DNA of 64,000 nt from Nocardiopsis coralli (lineage in GTDB: Bacteria; Actinomycetota; Actinomycetes; Streptosporangiales; Streptosporangiaceae): contig NZ_JADBGI010000023.1 in the NCBI RefSeq assembly GCF_014892575.1, forward strand, positions 1 to 64,000, in the 5' to 3' direction. Each line of letters begins with the position of its first letter. Positions within the stretch are counted from its first letter, which is position 1. Shown here one piece after another: positions 9,125 through 17,776 of this stretch. The notes beneath the pieces are model-generated. The model did no database searches. It saw only the letters and a list, made by a program, of their open reading frames with translations, and was not told the origin of the DNA. The position numbers were made by a program, and so were the translations under genes.

Positions 9125-9448
9125 CCGCCCACCGATGTCCATTACGGGCACAAGGTCGCTCACCGAATACACAACCGAAACCCACCGCGGATTCGGGGAT
9201 CGGCACACCCGGGCGCCGTTAGACTGACGGGAGCTGCACCCGCCGGCCCGCCTCCCCCATCGCCGGCCCGGGCTCGCCACGACCTCCGCGGCTGCACGTG
9301 GGTCCCCAGCTGCACAGGGCGGCCACGCCGCGAGCGGACCACCCCTTCGACGGTCCTCCGCCCCGCCGTGTGCGGGGTGCGGGCCGCAACACCACTAGGA
9401 CGGAGGTAAGGCGCCCTTCCGGCCCCCGGAGGGCGCCCTACAGCTCAC
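9125..9448. promoter_or_regulatory. Leader of the DUF368 gene with SD-proximal hairpin
   Basis: This 324-bp spacer contains a strong SD (GGAGGT, 9402-9407). Immediately after it comes a 12-bp, one-bulge hairpin (9410-9437, CCC loop), and only then the ATG at 9449. Removing the hairpin leaves about a dozen bases between SD and start, so the stem may bridge the two. No gene was seen upstream of it. Confidence 0.5.
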
Positions 9449-10378
9449 ATGGCCAAGTCAGTAGGCTCCTACATCTTCAACGCGGTGCGCGGCGGGGCCG
9501 TGGGCACCTCGGAAGCACTGCCGGGCATCAGCGGCGGCACGGTCGCGCTCATCGTCGGGCTCTACGACAAGCTCATCGGCGGGGCCGGCCACGTGGTCAG
9601 CGGGATCCGCCTGACCGTGACCGACGGGCTGCGCGGCAAGGGCATGAACCGTGCCAAGGAGGAGTTCGGCAAAGCCGACTGGGGGGTTCTGGTCCCCGCC
9701 CTGATCGGCATGCCGATCTTCCTGATCCTGGCACTACTGCTCATCGAGCCGATCCTGCACGACTACAACCAGTACGCCTACGCCCTGTTCTTCGGGCTCG
9801 TGCTGGCCAGCGTGTGGATCCCCTACAGCAGCGCAGGGCTCCCGTGGCGGCCCAGGCACTACGCGATCGGCCTCGCCTTCGCCGTGCTGGCGTTCTTCGT
9901 GATGGGTCTGCCCGGTGCAAACCTCCCGGTCAACCCCGTCGTGGTCTTCTTCGCCGCCTCGATCGCGATCTGCGCCCTGGTACTGCCGGGCATGTCCGGG
10001 TCCTTCATCCTGCTGACCGTGGGACTGTACGAGCCGGTCCTGCAGGCCGTACGCAACGTGGACATCGCCTTCATCCTCACGTTCGCGGCCGGCGCGGTCA
10101 CCGGTCTCGCGCTGTTCGTCAAGCTGCTGCAGTACCTGCTGGAGAACAAGCGCGCGATCACCCTGGTCGTGCTGACCGGTGTGATGGCCGGTTCGCTGCG
10201 TGCCCTGTGGCCGTGGCAGAACGAGGACCGCGAGATCGTGCCCGTCTCCGACGTCCCGGCGACCGTGGGTTTCATGGTCCTGGGCTTCGCGGTGGTCACG
10301 ACCGTGCTGGTGTTCGAGCACCGCAAGCGGGCCCGGCAGGAGCGCGAGCACGGGCACGAGGCCACCCTCGTGCGCTGA
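9449..10378 (+). CDS. DUF368 polyprenyl-phosphate transporter (PopT-like)
   Basis: A 309-aa polytopic membrane protein of about eight or nine TM helices has the paired signature loops of DUF368: LPGISGGTVALI near residue 25 and LPGMSGSFILL near residue 180. DUF368 proteins have been shown in other bacteria to recycle undecaprenyl phosphate to the cytoplasmic face for cell-wall and glycan synthesis; that role is inferred here. ATG 9449 fits the family N-terminus, although the SD lies behind a hairpin. It is followed after 26 bp by the TPP riboswitch of thiD, so read-through transcription is possible. Confidence 0.88.
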   Translation: MAKSVGSYIFNAVRGGAVGTSEALPGISGGTVALIVGLYDKLIGGAGHVVSGIRLTVTDGLRGKGMNRAKEEFGKADWGVLVPALIGMPIFLILALLLIEPILHDYNQYAYALFFGLVLASVWIPYSSAGLPWRPRHYAIGLAFAVLAFFVMGLPGANLPVNPVVVFFAASIAICALVLPGMSGSFILLTVGLYEPVLQAVRNVDIAFILTFAAGAVTGLALFVKLLQYLLENKRAITLVVLTGVMAGSLRALWPWQNEDREIVPVSDVPATVGFMVLGFAVVTTVLVFEHRKRARQEREHGHEATLVR

Positions 10379-10404
10379 GCGCGTAGCTCCTACAATTCGA
10401 GACA

Positions 10405-10492
10405 CAGAGGCGCGGGGTGCCGGAACCGTCGAACCGGTCCGGCTGAGAGCACACCCGTCGAACCTGCCCTAGTTCGTACTAGCGAAGGAACG
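10405..10492 (+). promoter_or_regulatory. TPP riboswitch (THI element) upstream of thiD
   Basis: The conserved thi-box blocks occur in order: GCGGGGTGCC, then GGCTGAGAGCACACCC, then GAACCTGCC, and a 3' segment ending AGCGAAGGAA. The likely SD (AAGGA, about 10485-10489) sits in the last part of the element, 6 bases before the thiD ATG. This points to translational control by SD sequestration on binding thiamine pyrophosphate. Confidence 0.92.
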
Positions 10493-10494
10493 CC

Positions 10495-11298
10495 ATGAGC
10501 GCTTTCAACGTCATGTCCGTGGCCGGCAGCGACCCCAGCGGGGGCGCCGGCATCCAGGCCGACCTCAAGGCCTTCTCCGCGCACGGGGTCTTCGGGATGA
10601 GTGTGATCACCGCCCTGACCGCCCAGTCCACGCGCGGGGTCGCGGACGTGCACGGGATCCCGGCAGGCTTCGTCACCCGCCAGCTCGACACCCTGCTCGA
10701 GGACGCGACGGTGCACGCGGTCAAGGTCGGCATGCTGGGCACCGCGGAGGTCACCGAGGCGGTGGCCTCCGCGATCGACCGCCACGGGCTCACCGACGTG
10801 GTCGTGGACCCGGTGATGGTCGCCAAGAGCGGCGACCGCCTGCTGGAGGAGTCGGCGACCGAGGCCCTGCGTACGGTGCTGCTCCCCCGGGCCGGCCTGA
10901 TCACCCCGAACCTGCCCGAGGCCGCCGACCTGCTCGGGGTCGAGGAGGCCTCCGACCTGGCGGGCATGCACGAGCAGGCTGCGGAGCTGCTGAAGCTGGG
11001 CCCGCGGGCGGTGCTGCTCAAGGGCGGGCACCTGGACTCCGGGCACAGCACCGATGTGCTCGTCGCCGAGGGCGTGCCCGCCGTGGAGCTCACCGGCCCC
11101 CGGGTGGCCACGCACAACACCCACGGCACGGGGTGCACGCTCTCCTCCGCCATCGCGGCCCTGCTCCCCCAGAGCCCGGACACCGCCACCGCGGTGCGCG
11201 GCGCGAAGGACTACCTGACCGCGGCCCTGCGCCGCGCCGAGGACATCGACGCCGGCGGCGGACAGGGCCCGGTGCACCACTTCCACGCCTGGTGGTGA
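10495..11298 (+). CDS. thiD: Hydroxymethylpyrimidine/phosphomethylpyrimidine kinase
   Basis: This 267-aa ribokinase-fold enzyme phosphorylates HMP and HMP-P in thiamine biosynthesis. Diagnostic segments are SVAGSDPSGGAGIQADLK at the N-terminus, VVDPVMVAKSGDRLL mid-protein, and NTHGTGCTLSSAIAA with the catalytic Asp/anion-hole region. The TPP riboswitch directly upstream agrees with this role. No other thiamine gene is in the window. A strong hairpin shared with the convergent symporter gene follows. Confidence 0.97.
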   Translation: MSAFNVMSVAGSDPSGGAGIQADLKAFSAHGVFGMSVITALTAQSTRGVADVHGIPAGFVTRQLDTLLEDATVHAVKVGMLGTAEVTEAVASAIDRHGLTDVVVDPVMVAKSGDRLLEESATEALRTVLLPRAGLITPNLPEAADLLGVEEASDLAGMHEQAAELLKLGPRAVLLKGGHLDSGHSTDVLVAEGVPAVELTGPRVATHNTHGTGCTLSSAIAALLPQSPDTATAVRGAKDYLTAALRRAEDIDAGGGQGPVHHFHAWW

Positions 11299-11330
11299 TC
11301 CCGCGCCGGACACGGCCCGGACATGACGGA

Positions 11331-11355
11331 GGGGGACCGGCGGTGCCGGTCCCCC
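11331..11355. terminator. Bidirectional terminator between thiD and AGCS gene
   Basis: A perfect 10-bp stem, GGGGGACCGG with CCGGTCCCCC, encloses a 5-nt loop between two convergent genes. Confidence 0.85.
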
Positions 11356-11381
11356 TCGTGCGTTCCCTCGACGATGTGCGG

Positions 11382-12797
11382 TCAGGTGCGGACGTCGCCC
11401 ATGACCACGTCGGGGTTGCGCCAGTCGGGGTGGCCGAAGAACCTGCGGGTCTCGGCCACGACCAGGGGTGAGAGCAGCAGCAGGCCGAGGAGGTTGGGCA
11501 GGGCCATCATCGCGTTCGCGATATCGCTGAACAGCCAGACTTCGTCCAGCGCTGCGACCGATCCGACGAAGACGACCGCGATGAACACGAGCCGGTAAGG
11601 CGTGACGAATCGGCGTCCGCCGAGGTACTCCACGCAGCGCTCCCCGTAGTACGCCCAACCCAGCATCGTGGTGAACGCGAAGACGGCGACGGAGATCGCC
11701 ACGATGTACTGGCCCGCAACAGCGAACGCGGGGCCGGCCTGACCGAGCCCTTCGGTCATCGCCAGAGAGGTCAGCAGGGAACCGTCGACATCGCCCTCCT
11801 GCCAGACACCGGTCGTGATGATGACCATGCAGGTCATCGTCACGACGATGATGGTGTCGATGAAGGTCTGCGTCATCGACACCATGGCCTGGCGGACCGG
11901 CTCACGGGTCTTGGCGGCCGCAGCGGCGATCGCACCACTGCCCAGCCCGGCCTCGTTGGAGAAGATCCCTCTGGCGAAACCCTGCTGGATGGCGAGCATC
12001 AGCCCGGCACCCGCGAACCCGCCGACCGGCGCGGTGTAGGAGAAGGCACTGACGACCACGAGCTGCAGTGCCGGCAGGATCGAGGCCCAGTTGATGGCCA
12101 GGACGAGCAGGCAGGCTCCGACGTAGCCGATGATCATCAGGGGCACCAGGGCCGAGGCAACACGACCGATGCTCTTGATGCCGCCGAGGATGACAGCACC
12201 GGCGAGCAGCATGAGGATCAGGCCGACCACCCAGGGCTCGACCTCGACGATGCTGGTGACCTGCTGGGTGACGGTGTTGGCCTGGGTTCCGTTGCCGATA
12301 CCGAAGGCAGCGATGGCCCCGAAGACGGCGAAAGAACCGCCGAGCACAGTGCCGAGCCAACCGTTGAGCCCGTACTTGAGGTAGTACATCGGGCCGCCGC
12401 TCTGCTCACCCTTGTCGTCGGTGCGGCGGAACTTCACACCAAGCAGGGCCTCGCTGTACTTCGTGGCCATGCCGAGGAAACCGACGACCCACATCCAGAA
12501 CAGGGCGCCCGGCCCTCCGACACCGATGGCCAGGGCCGCACCTGCGATGTTGCCGACACCGACCGTCGCCGCCAGGGCCGTGCTCAACGCCTGGTAGTGG
12601 GAGATGTCGCCCTCGACCGAGGAGTCCTCCTTCCGTCGGACCAGGGCGAGCCAGAGCGAGTGGGGCAACCGCAGGAGCTGGAGCAGCTTCAGGCGGACCG
12701 TGAGGAACAAGCCGACGCCGAACAGCAAAGGGATGAGGACGAAGGGTCCCCAGAGCACCTCGCTGACGATCTCGGCCATCCCGAGGATCTGATCCAT
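11382..12797 (-). CDS. Alanine/glycine:cation symporter (AGCS family)
   Basis: A 471-aa integral membrane protein with about eleven TM helices has AGCS hallmarks: LSTALAATVGVGNIAGAALA (about residues 71-90), GGPGALFWMWVVGFLGM, GGPMYYLKYGL and SNEAGLGSGAIAAAA. Family members import alanine or glycine with Na+ or H+. The start ATG has GGAG about 7 bases upstream. The gene appears monocistronic. The exact amino acid substrate is not evident from sequence. Confidence 0.95.
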   Translation of the reverse strand: MDQILGMAEIVSEVLWGPFVLIPLLFGVGLFLTVRLKLLQLLRLPHSLWLALVRRKEDSSVEGDISHYQALSTALAATVGVGNIAGAALAIGVGGPGALFWMWVVGFLGMATKYSEALLGVKFRRTDDKGEQSGGPMYYLKYGLNGWLGTVLGGSFAVFGAIAAFGIGNGTQANTVTQQVTSIVEVEPWVVGLILMLLAGAVILGGIKSIGRVASALVPLMIIGYVGACLLVLAINWASILPALQLVVVSAFSYTAPVGGFAGAGLMLAIQQGFARGIFSNEAGLGSGAIAAAAAKTREPVRQAMVSMTQTFIDTIIVVTMTCMVIITTGVWQEGDVDGSLLTSLAMTEGLGQAGPAFAVAGQYIVAISVAVFAFTTMLGWAYYGERCVEYLGGRRFVTPYRLVFIAVVFVGSVAALDEVWLFSDIANAMMALPNLLGLLLLSPLVVAETRRFFGHPDWRNPDVVMGDVRT

Positions 12798-12989
12798 GCG
12801 GGGATCTCCGTATCACATTCGGATCGGGGGACGGCTGTGTCCGCATCCTGCTGCACATCGAAGCGGTGGCCGCGCAACGTGCACCAGGTCACGGACTCCA
12901 TGAGGTGGTGACAGGGTTGCAGTGGTTCATCACGCCTGCGTCACGTTTATTCGACGCGAACGTTTCAGGTCGGGTATCGGCCCAGTTGC

Positions 12990-13232
12990 TCACTCCCCTG
13001 CCGAGTCGAGCGCCAAGCGGCTCAGCCTCGCGGCCACCTCCTGCGGGTCGGCGCCGCGGCCGACCGCGACACCCATCAGGAAGGTCGTCAGCGGAGCGGC
13101 GGGCCGGGCGACCGAGTGCGCGGCGTCCTTGGCCAGGTCGAGGACCCGGTCGACGTCGGCCCGGTCCAGGCGTTCGTTCTCGTCCAGTTCCAGCTCCGCA
13201 CGGACCAGGTCCGCCCATTCCACGAGGGTCAC
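12990..13232 (-). CDS. DUF6457 small protein
   Basis: An 80-aa soluble acidic protein begins VTLVEWADLVRAELEL and ends in an Ala/Leu-rich helix. The pattern (EWADLVRAEL, DLAKDAAHSVARPAAPLTTFL, GVAVGRG) matches the DUF6457 family. That family is often found next to or fused with molybdopterin-guanine dinucleotide enzymes, but none is near here. The start is GTG 13232, with GAGGAG 7 bases upstream. The biochemical function is unknown. Confidence 0.75.
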   Translation of the reverse strand: MTLVEWADLVRAELELDENERLDRADVDRVLDLAKDAAHSVARPAAPLTTFLMGVAVGRGADPQEVAARLSRLALDSAGE

Positions 13233-13494
13233 CGATTCACTCCTCTGCGTGATGATTCGATCCGGCGGCCGTGGGTCGTCGCCCGCGCTGCCGCGGTGCG
13301 ACCCGTGCCGTCGCCGTACCGCACTCTAGAACGGTCGGCCCGCCCTCTCACAGCGGACCCGCGTCCGGACGCCCAGGAAAACCGCGTGCGCCGTGGAGAA
13401 GGCCCCGCCTACGCTGACGGGTACGCCGACCCGCGCCGAAGGGCAACGGGCCCGCAACGTCCAACGACCGCCGTCTCTGCACCGGAGCACCGCC

Positions 13495-14673
13495 ATGACC
13501 CGCCGCGCCCACATCGCCATGGTCGGCGTCCCCGCCGTGAGCCACGTCCTGCCCAGCCTGGAGATCATCCGCGAACTGGTCCGCAGGGGCCACCGCGTCA
13601 CCTACGCCAACGACCCCGCGGGCCGGATCGGCGACCTGATCGCCGGCACCGGGGCCGAGCTGGTCCGCTTCACCACCACGCTCCCCACCGGGGACGAGGA
13701 GTGGGCGAACGACCCGGTCGAGGGGATGGACATCTTCCTCGAGGACGCCATGAACGTGCTCCCGGTGCTGCGCGAGGCCTACGACGGCGACCGCCCCGAC
13801 GTCTTCCTCTACGACATCGGGGGTTACGCGGCGCGGGTCCTCGGGATCCGGTGGGACATCCCGGCCCTGCAGCTCTCCCCGACCTACGTCGCCTGGGCCG
13901 ACTACCAGGACACGGTGATGGAGGGCCTGCGCGCGCTGCCCGGGGCCACGGAGCACTTCGCCAAGTTCGACGCCTGGCTCGCCGAGAACGGGGTCACCGA
14001 GCTCGACCACTCCTCCTTCGCCGGGCGGCCCGACCGTGCGCTCGCGATGATCCCCGAGGAGATGCAGCCGCACGCCGAGACCGTCGACCGCGACACCGTC
14101 ACCTTCGTCGGGCCCTGCCTCGGCGAGCGCGCCGACCAGGGGACCTGGTCGGCCCCGGCCGGGGCCGACCAGGTCCTGCTCGTCTCGCTCGGTTCGGCCT
14201 ACACCAACCTCCCGGGCTTCTACCGGTCCTGCATCGAGGCCTTCGGCGACCTGCCCGGGTGGCACGTGGTGCTCCAGGTCGGCGCGTACGTCGACCGGGC
14301 GGAGCTGGGGCCGGTCCCGGGCAACATCGAGGTGCACACCTGGGTGCCCCAGCTCGACATCCTCGGCAAGGCCGACGCGTTCGTCACCCACGCCGGGATG
14401 GGCGGGTGCAGCGAAGGGCTCTACACCTCGACCCCGATGATCGCCGTGCCCCAGGCCGTGGACCAGTTCGGCAACGCCGACCAGCTCGTGGCGGCGGGTG
14501 TGGCCCGGCGGATCGACACCGCGGACGCCACCCCCGAGCGCCTGCGCACTGCGCTGTTGGAGCTGACCTCCGACTCGGGGGTCGCCGAACGGCTCGCCCG
14601 TATCGGTGCCCGACTGCACGAGAGCGGCACCGGGTACGCCGCCGACCTCGTCGAGGCAGAGGTGCGCGGCTGA
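13495..14673 (+). CDS. MGT-family glycosyltransferase (GT1)
   Basis: A 392-aa UDP-glycosyltransferase of the macrolide-inactivating (OleD/MGT) group. The N-terminal domain starts AHIAMVGVPAVSHVLPSLEI with the His base candidate. The C-terminal nucleotide-sugar motif is HTWVPQLDILGKADAFVTH followed by AGMGGCSEG and PQAVDQFGNAD. Such enzymes glucosylate macrolides, flavonoids or other aglycones, often for self-protection, and the substrate here is unknown. ATG 13495 has GGAG 7 bases upstream; a longer frame from 13393 is less likely. No biosynthetic cluster surrounds it. Confidence 0.9.
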   Translation: MTRRAHIAMVGVPAVSHVLPSLEIIRELVRRGHRVTYANDPAGRIGDLIAGTGAELVRFTTTLPTGDEEWANDPVEGMDIFLEDAMNVLPVLREAYDGDRPDVFLYDIGGYAARVLGIRWDIPALQLSPTYVAWADYQDTVMEGLRALPGATEHFAKFDAWLAENGVTELDHSSFAGRPDRALAMIPEEMQPHAETVDRDTVTFVGPCLGERADQGTWSAPAGADQVLLVSLGSAYTNLPGFYRSCIEAFGDLPGWHVVLQVGAYVDRAELGPVPGNIEVHTWVPQLDILGKADAFVTHAGMGGCSEGLYTSTPMIAVPQAVDQFGNADQLVAAGVARRIDTADATPERLRTALLELTSDSGVAERLARIGARLHESGTGYAADLVEAEVRG

Positions 14674-14692
14674 CCCGACCGGCACACACGGT

Positions 14693-14731
14693 GAGGGGCC
14701 TCCCGGGATCGCGGATCCTGGGAGGCCCCTC
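14693..14731. terminator. Long palindromic terminator between convergent genes
   Basis: Outer arms GAGGGGCCTCCC and GGGAGGCCCCTC (12 bp) are extended by inner GGATC/GATCC around GCG, giving an almost continuous 39-nt palindrome. It serves the glycosyltransferase and the convergent aminotransferase. Confidence 0.88.
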
Positions 14732-14809
14732 GTGTGAGTGTCCGCCCCACCCCCTTTTGACGGGGCGGCACCCGGCCTGAACGGGTCCGGTGGGACCCGG
14801 GGCGTCGGG

Positions 14810-16126
14810 CTACACCGCCGACGTGGCGACCTGGGCGGGCGCCGCGACGGAGCCCGAAGGGCTGTCGGGCAGCAGCGCGTCCAGCACCTCCGACAGGCGC
14901 TCCAGGTGGTCGGAGATCCACGGCAGGGCCAGCGGATCCGTGGCCGACAGGGCGGCGTAGCGGCGCTCCTCGGTCTCGCCGTAGAGCAGGCTGGTCGCGA
15001 CCCTCATGCGCAGGGTGTCGGTGCTCTCGCCGAACTCCACCGCGGGGAGCACGCCCATGCCGAAGCGGTCCAGCAGCAGTCCGGTCAGTTCCGGGCCGGT
15101 GGTGATGCCGTGTTGGGCGGCCAGGCGCTCGCGCACCGGCTCGAAGTCCGGGTACAGGTAGAACGCCGCGCGCGGGGTCGGGACCTCGGCGCCGGCGGCG
15201 GTGAAGGTGTCGGCCACACCGCGGGCGACGAGGCCGTGCAGGCGGCGGCTGCGGTCGATGTGGTCGACCAGCTCGGCGGGTTCGGTGAAGGCGTGGGCGG
15301 CGGCCTCCTGCACGGGGGCGGCGGGGCTGGACCAGATCTCGCTGGCCACGCCCAGGAGCCCGCCGCGCAGGCGCTGTCCGATCTCGGAGTCGGGCAGGCG
15401 CAGCACCCCGATGCGCCAGCCGCCCAGGGCCAGGTTCTTACTGAGACCGGTGGAGATGACGGTGCGCTCGGGGGCGAAGTCCGCGGGGCTGTGCACCCGT
15501 ACCTCGCCGTCGCCGGGGTGGACGAGGTCGCGGTAGATCTCGTCGGAGATGATCACCAGGTCGAGCTCGCGGGCGACCTCGGCCAGGCGGCGGACGGTCT
15601 CCTCGCTCGCGACGGTCCCGGTCGGGTTGTCGGGCAGGGTCACCACGACCGCCTTGACGGTGCGGCCCTGGTCGCGGGCGTCGGTGACGGCGGCGTGGAG
15701 CAGGTCGGGCTGGGGTACGCCGCCCTGCCCGGTGGCGGTGGGCACCATGACGGGGCGGCACCCGACCAGGCGGCTCTGGGCGGCGTAACTGACCCAGCTG
15801 GGCGCGGCGATCGCGGTGTCCCCGCCGAGTTCGAGCAGCAGGCTGTAGAGCAGCGGCTTGCTGCCGGGGCCGGCGATGACCATGGACGGGTCGGTGGGCA
15901 GGCCGCGGCGTTCCCAGTAGCCGGCGGCGGCCTCGCGCAGGGCGGTGGAGCCGGCGACGGGACCGTAGGCGTTGGCACCGTTGCCGGCGGAGAGCTGGTC
16001 GCGCATGACCGGGTGCACCGGGAGCCCGGCCTCGCCGAAGCCGAGGGGAAGCACGCGCACCCCCTGGCGACGCTTCTCTTCGAGGGCTTCGTTCACGGCA
16101 AGGGTCGCGGACACAGTGACGGTCAT
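14810..16126 (-). CDS. PLP-dependent aminotransferase, class I/II
   Basis: A 438-aa fold-type I aminotransferase. Features are LGFGEAGLPVHP and YGPVAGSTALREAAAGYW (substrate entry), VTLPDNPTGT (PLP Asn), IISDEIYRDLV (PLP Asp/Tyr) and the Schiff-base Lys in STGLSKNLALGGWRIG. It resembles aspartate or aromatic aminotransferases, but no specific substrate can be given. It is divergent from a LysR gene 131 bp away, and a T-N11-A operator lies between them, so that regulator probably controls it. Confidence 0.88.
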   Translation of the reverse strand: MTVTVSATLAVNEALEEKRRQGVRVLPLGFGEAGLPVHPVMRDQLSAGNGANAYGPVAGSTALREAAAGYWERRGLPTDPSMVIAGPGSKPLLYSLLLELGGDTAIAAPSWVSYAAQSRLVGCRPVMVPTATGQGGVPQPDLLHAAVTDARDQGRTVKAVVVTLPDNPTGTVASEETVRRLAEVARELDLVIISDEIYRDLVHPGDGEVRVHSPADFAPERTVISTGLSKNLALGGWRIGVLRLPDSEIGQRLRGGLLGVASEIWSSPAAPVQEAAAHAFTEPAELVDHIDRSRRLHGLVARGVADTFTAAGAEVPTPRAAFYLYPDFEPVRERLAAQHGITTGPELTGLLLDRFGMGVLPAVEFGESTDTLRMRVATSLLYGETEERRYAALSATDPLALPWISDHLERLSEVLDALLPDSPSGSVAAPAQVATSAV

Positions 16127-16173
16127 GTCTGACTCATCTCCGGCTCATCGTTGTGCGCTTGACCGCACCAATG

Positions 16174-16190
16174 GGTGACGGTCTGTCACC
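16174..16190. promoter_or_regulatory. LysR-type operator in divergent promoter
   Basis: GGTGACGGTCTGTCACC is a perfect 6+6 inverted repeat containing the T-N11-A core typical of LysR regulators. It lies between the divergent aminotransferase and LysR genes. Confidence 0.7.
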
Positions 16191-16257
16191 ACAAGACTGC
16201 CCGCCCTGACCCATCAGCACAAGCACGGCTTTTCGATGGTGAGCGTAAGCTGTTCTT

Positions 16258-17208
16258 ATGCTTGATCTTCGACGCCTCCAACTGCTCCGTGAATTCAGCG
16301 CCCGCGGCACGATCGTGGCCACCGCGAACGCCCTGGGATACACGCCTTCCGCGGTCTCGCAGCAACTGGCCACGCTCGAACGCGAGACGGGTGTGGCCCT
16401 GCTCGACCGGTCCCCGCGCGGGGCGGAACTGACCGATGCGGGCCGGCTCCTGGTCGCCCAGAGTGAGGAGATCCTGGCTCTGGTCGAGGCCACCGAGTCG
16501 GTCCTGGCCGAACAGTCGGACGTGGCCCTGGGGACGGTGACGGTGACGGCGTTCCCGACCGCGGCCGTGGCGTTCGCGCCGCTGTTGGCTCCCCCGCTGC
16601 GGCAGCACTCGGAGATGCAGCTGGTGCTGCGCCAGACGCTGCTGGCGACCGGGACCCAGAAGGTGCAGACGCGGGAGGTCGACATCGCCCTGGTCGACGA
16701 CTGGACGGGCCAGCACCCGGGGCGCACCTCCGACAGCGGCCTGCGCCACGTGCACCTGCTCGCCGACCCGCTCGTGCTGGCGGTGCCCGAGAACCACCGC
16801 CTGGCCGACCCCGCCGTCCCGGTGGTGCTGGAGCAGCTGCTCGGGGAGTCGTGGGTGGTGGCGCCCGAGGGCGAGCGTTCGCGTTACGGGACCGACCGGC
16901 TCATGGCCGAGGTGGGCGGGTTGCCCTCGGCGGCGTGGGAGTTCGAGGGGCTCGGCACGATCCTGAGCCTGGTCTCACGCGGGATCGGGATCGCGGCGGT
17001 CCCGGGGCTGGCGATGGTGGGTGCCCCTGCCGGGCTGGTCTACCGGAGCCTTCCGGGTTCGGCGCCCGAACGGCACGTCTACGCGGTGCTGCGGACGGGG
17101 ACGCTGCGCAGGCCGGCGGTACAGGTCACGCTCGCGGCGCTGCGCGGGGCGGCCCGCACGGTGGAGGACCAGCTGGAGGAGCTCACCGATCAGGAACCGG
17201 AGGGCTGA
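16258..17208 (+). CDS. LysR-family transcriptional regulator
   Basis: A 316-aa regulator. The N-terminal winged HTH (residues 1-60, MLDLRRLQLLREFSARGTI ... YTPSAVSQQLATLERETG) is followed by a periplasmic-binding-fold effector domain (about 90-300). It probably regulates the divergent aminotransferase gene and itself through the operator at 16174-16190. No good SD precedes the ATG, so a very short or leaderless transcript is possible. The effector is unknown. Confidence 0.93.
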   Translation: MLDLRRLQLLREFSARGTIVATANALGYTPSAVSQQLATLERETGVALLDRSPRGAELTDAGRLLVAQSEEILALVEATESVLAEQSDVALGTVTVTAFPTAAVAFAPLLAPPLRQHSEMQLVLRQTLLATGTQKVQTREVDIALVDDWTGQHPGRTSDSGLRHVHLLADPLVLAVPENHRLADPAVPVVLEQLLGESWVVAPEGERSRYGTDRLMAEVGGLPSAAWEFEGLGTILSLVSRGIGIAAVPGLAMVGAPAGLVYRSLPGSAPERHVYAVLRTGTLRRPAVQVTLAALRGAARTVEDQLEELTDQEPEG

Positions 17209-17289
17209 CCGGGCGCGGGCCGGGCCCGACAGCCCGACGCGCGCCCGGTTCCGGGGCGCCGGCCGGTGGCGCGGCCGCCCGCACACGAA

Positions 17290-17321
17290 GGAACGGCCCG
17301 GCCGCGGGGCCGGACCGTTCC
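17290..17321. terminator. Terminator hairpin after LysR gene
   Basis: GGAACGG-CCCGGCC pairs with GGCCGG-ACCGTTCC across a short GCG(G) loop. It lies between the convergent LysR and coiled-coil genes. Confidence 0.75.
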
Positions 17322-17364
17322 GGGGTCGGTCGGTGGCGTCTTCGTCGGGTGCGTCGTTGCGGGG

Positions 17365-17727
17365 TCATTCCTGGTCGCCCGCGCTGCGGGTGCGGTCGAT
17401 GCGGCGGCGGAGCTTGCGACAGATGTGCAGGGCTCGGTCCCTGTCGTCGCGGGCGTTCCACCATTGTGCGTAGGCTTCGAGTCTTCTCTTGCGGAGGGAC
17501 TCCAGCTCGGCCTCCATGCGGTTGACCCGGTGTTCCAGGTCGATGCGTTCGCGTTCGAACGACGACATGTCGCGTTCGTGGCGCCCTGCGTCGTGCTCGG
17601 CGTCCTTCAACCTGTCCACCAGGCCGTCGCCCGGCGGCGTCCGCCCGCGGCCTGCCTGTCCCGTGATGCCTTGGAACCACACACCCTGCCTGTTTCCGGA
17701 AACAGCTGAATATGCACTGCTCAGCAC
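17365..17727 (-). CDS. Small coiled-coil hypothetical protein
   Basis: A frame of up to 120 aa whose C-terminal two thirds is a clear charged heptad coiled coil (ERERIDLEHRVNRMEAELES... LRRRIDRTRS). I do not recognise a family. The frame opens at GTG 17727, but no convincing SD is present and the true start may lie inside (for example GTG 17682 or ATG 17568). A 16-bp perfect palindrome at 17690-17705 overlaps the predicted N-terminus, which argues for an internal start and an operator there. Confidence 0.5.
   Translation of the reverse strand: MLSSAYSAVSGNRQGVWFQGITGQAGRGRTPPGDGLVDRLKDAEHDAGRHERDMSSFERERIDLEHRVNRMEAELESLRKRRLEAYAQWWNARDDRDRALHICRKLRRRIDRTRSAGDQE
17690..17705. promoter_or_regulatory. 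16-bp perfect palindrome (possible operator)
   Basis: CTGTTTCCGGAAACAG is self-complementary over its whole length and lies in a locally AT-richer stretch just upstream of the coiled-coil segment of the small gene. No matching regulator is identified. Confidence 0.4.
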
Positions 17728-17776
17728 GCAAAAAACACGGAAACCCCATACTTGAACAAGGCACCCATATCGGGCA

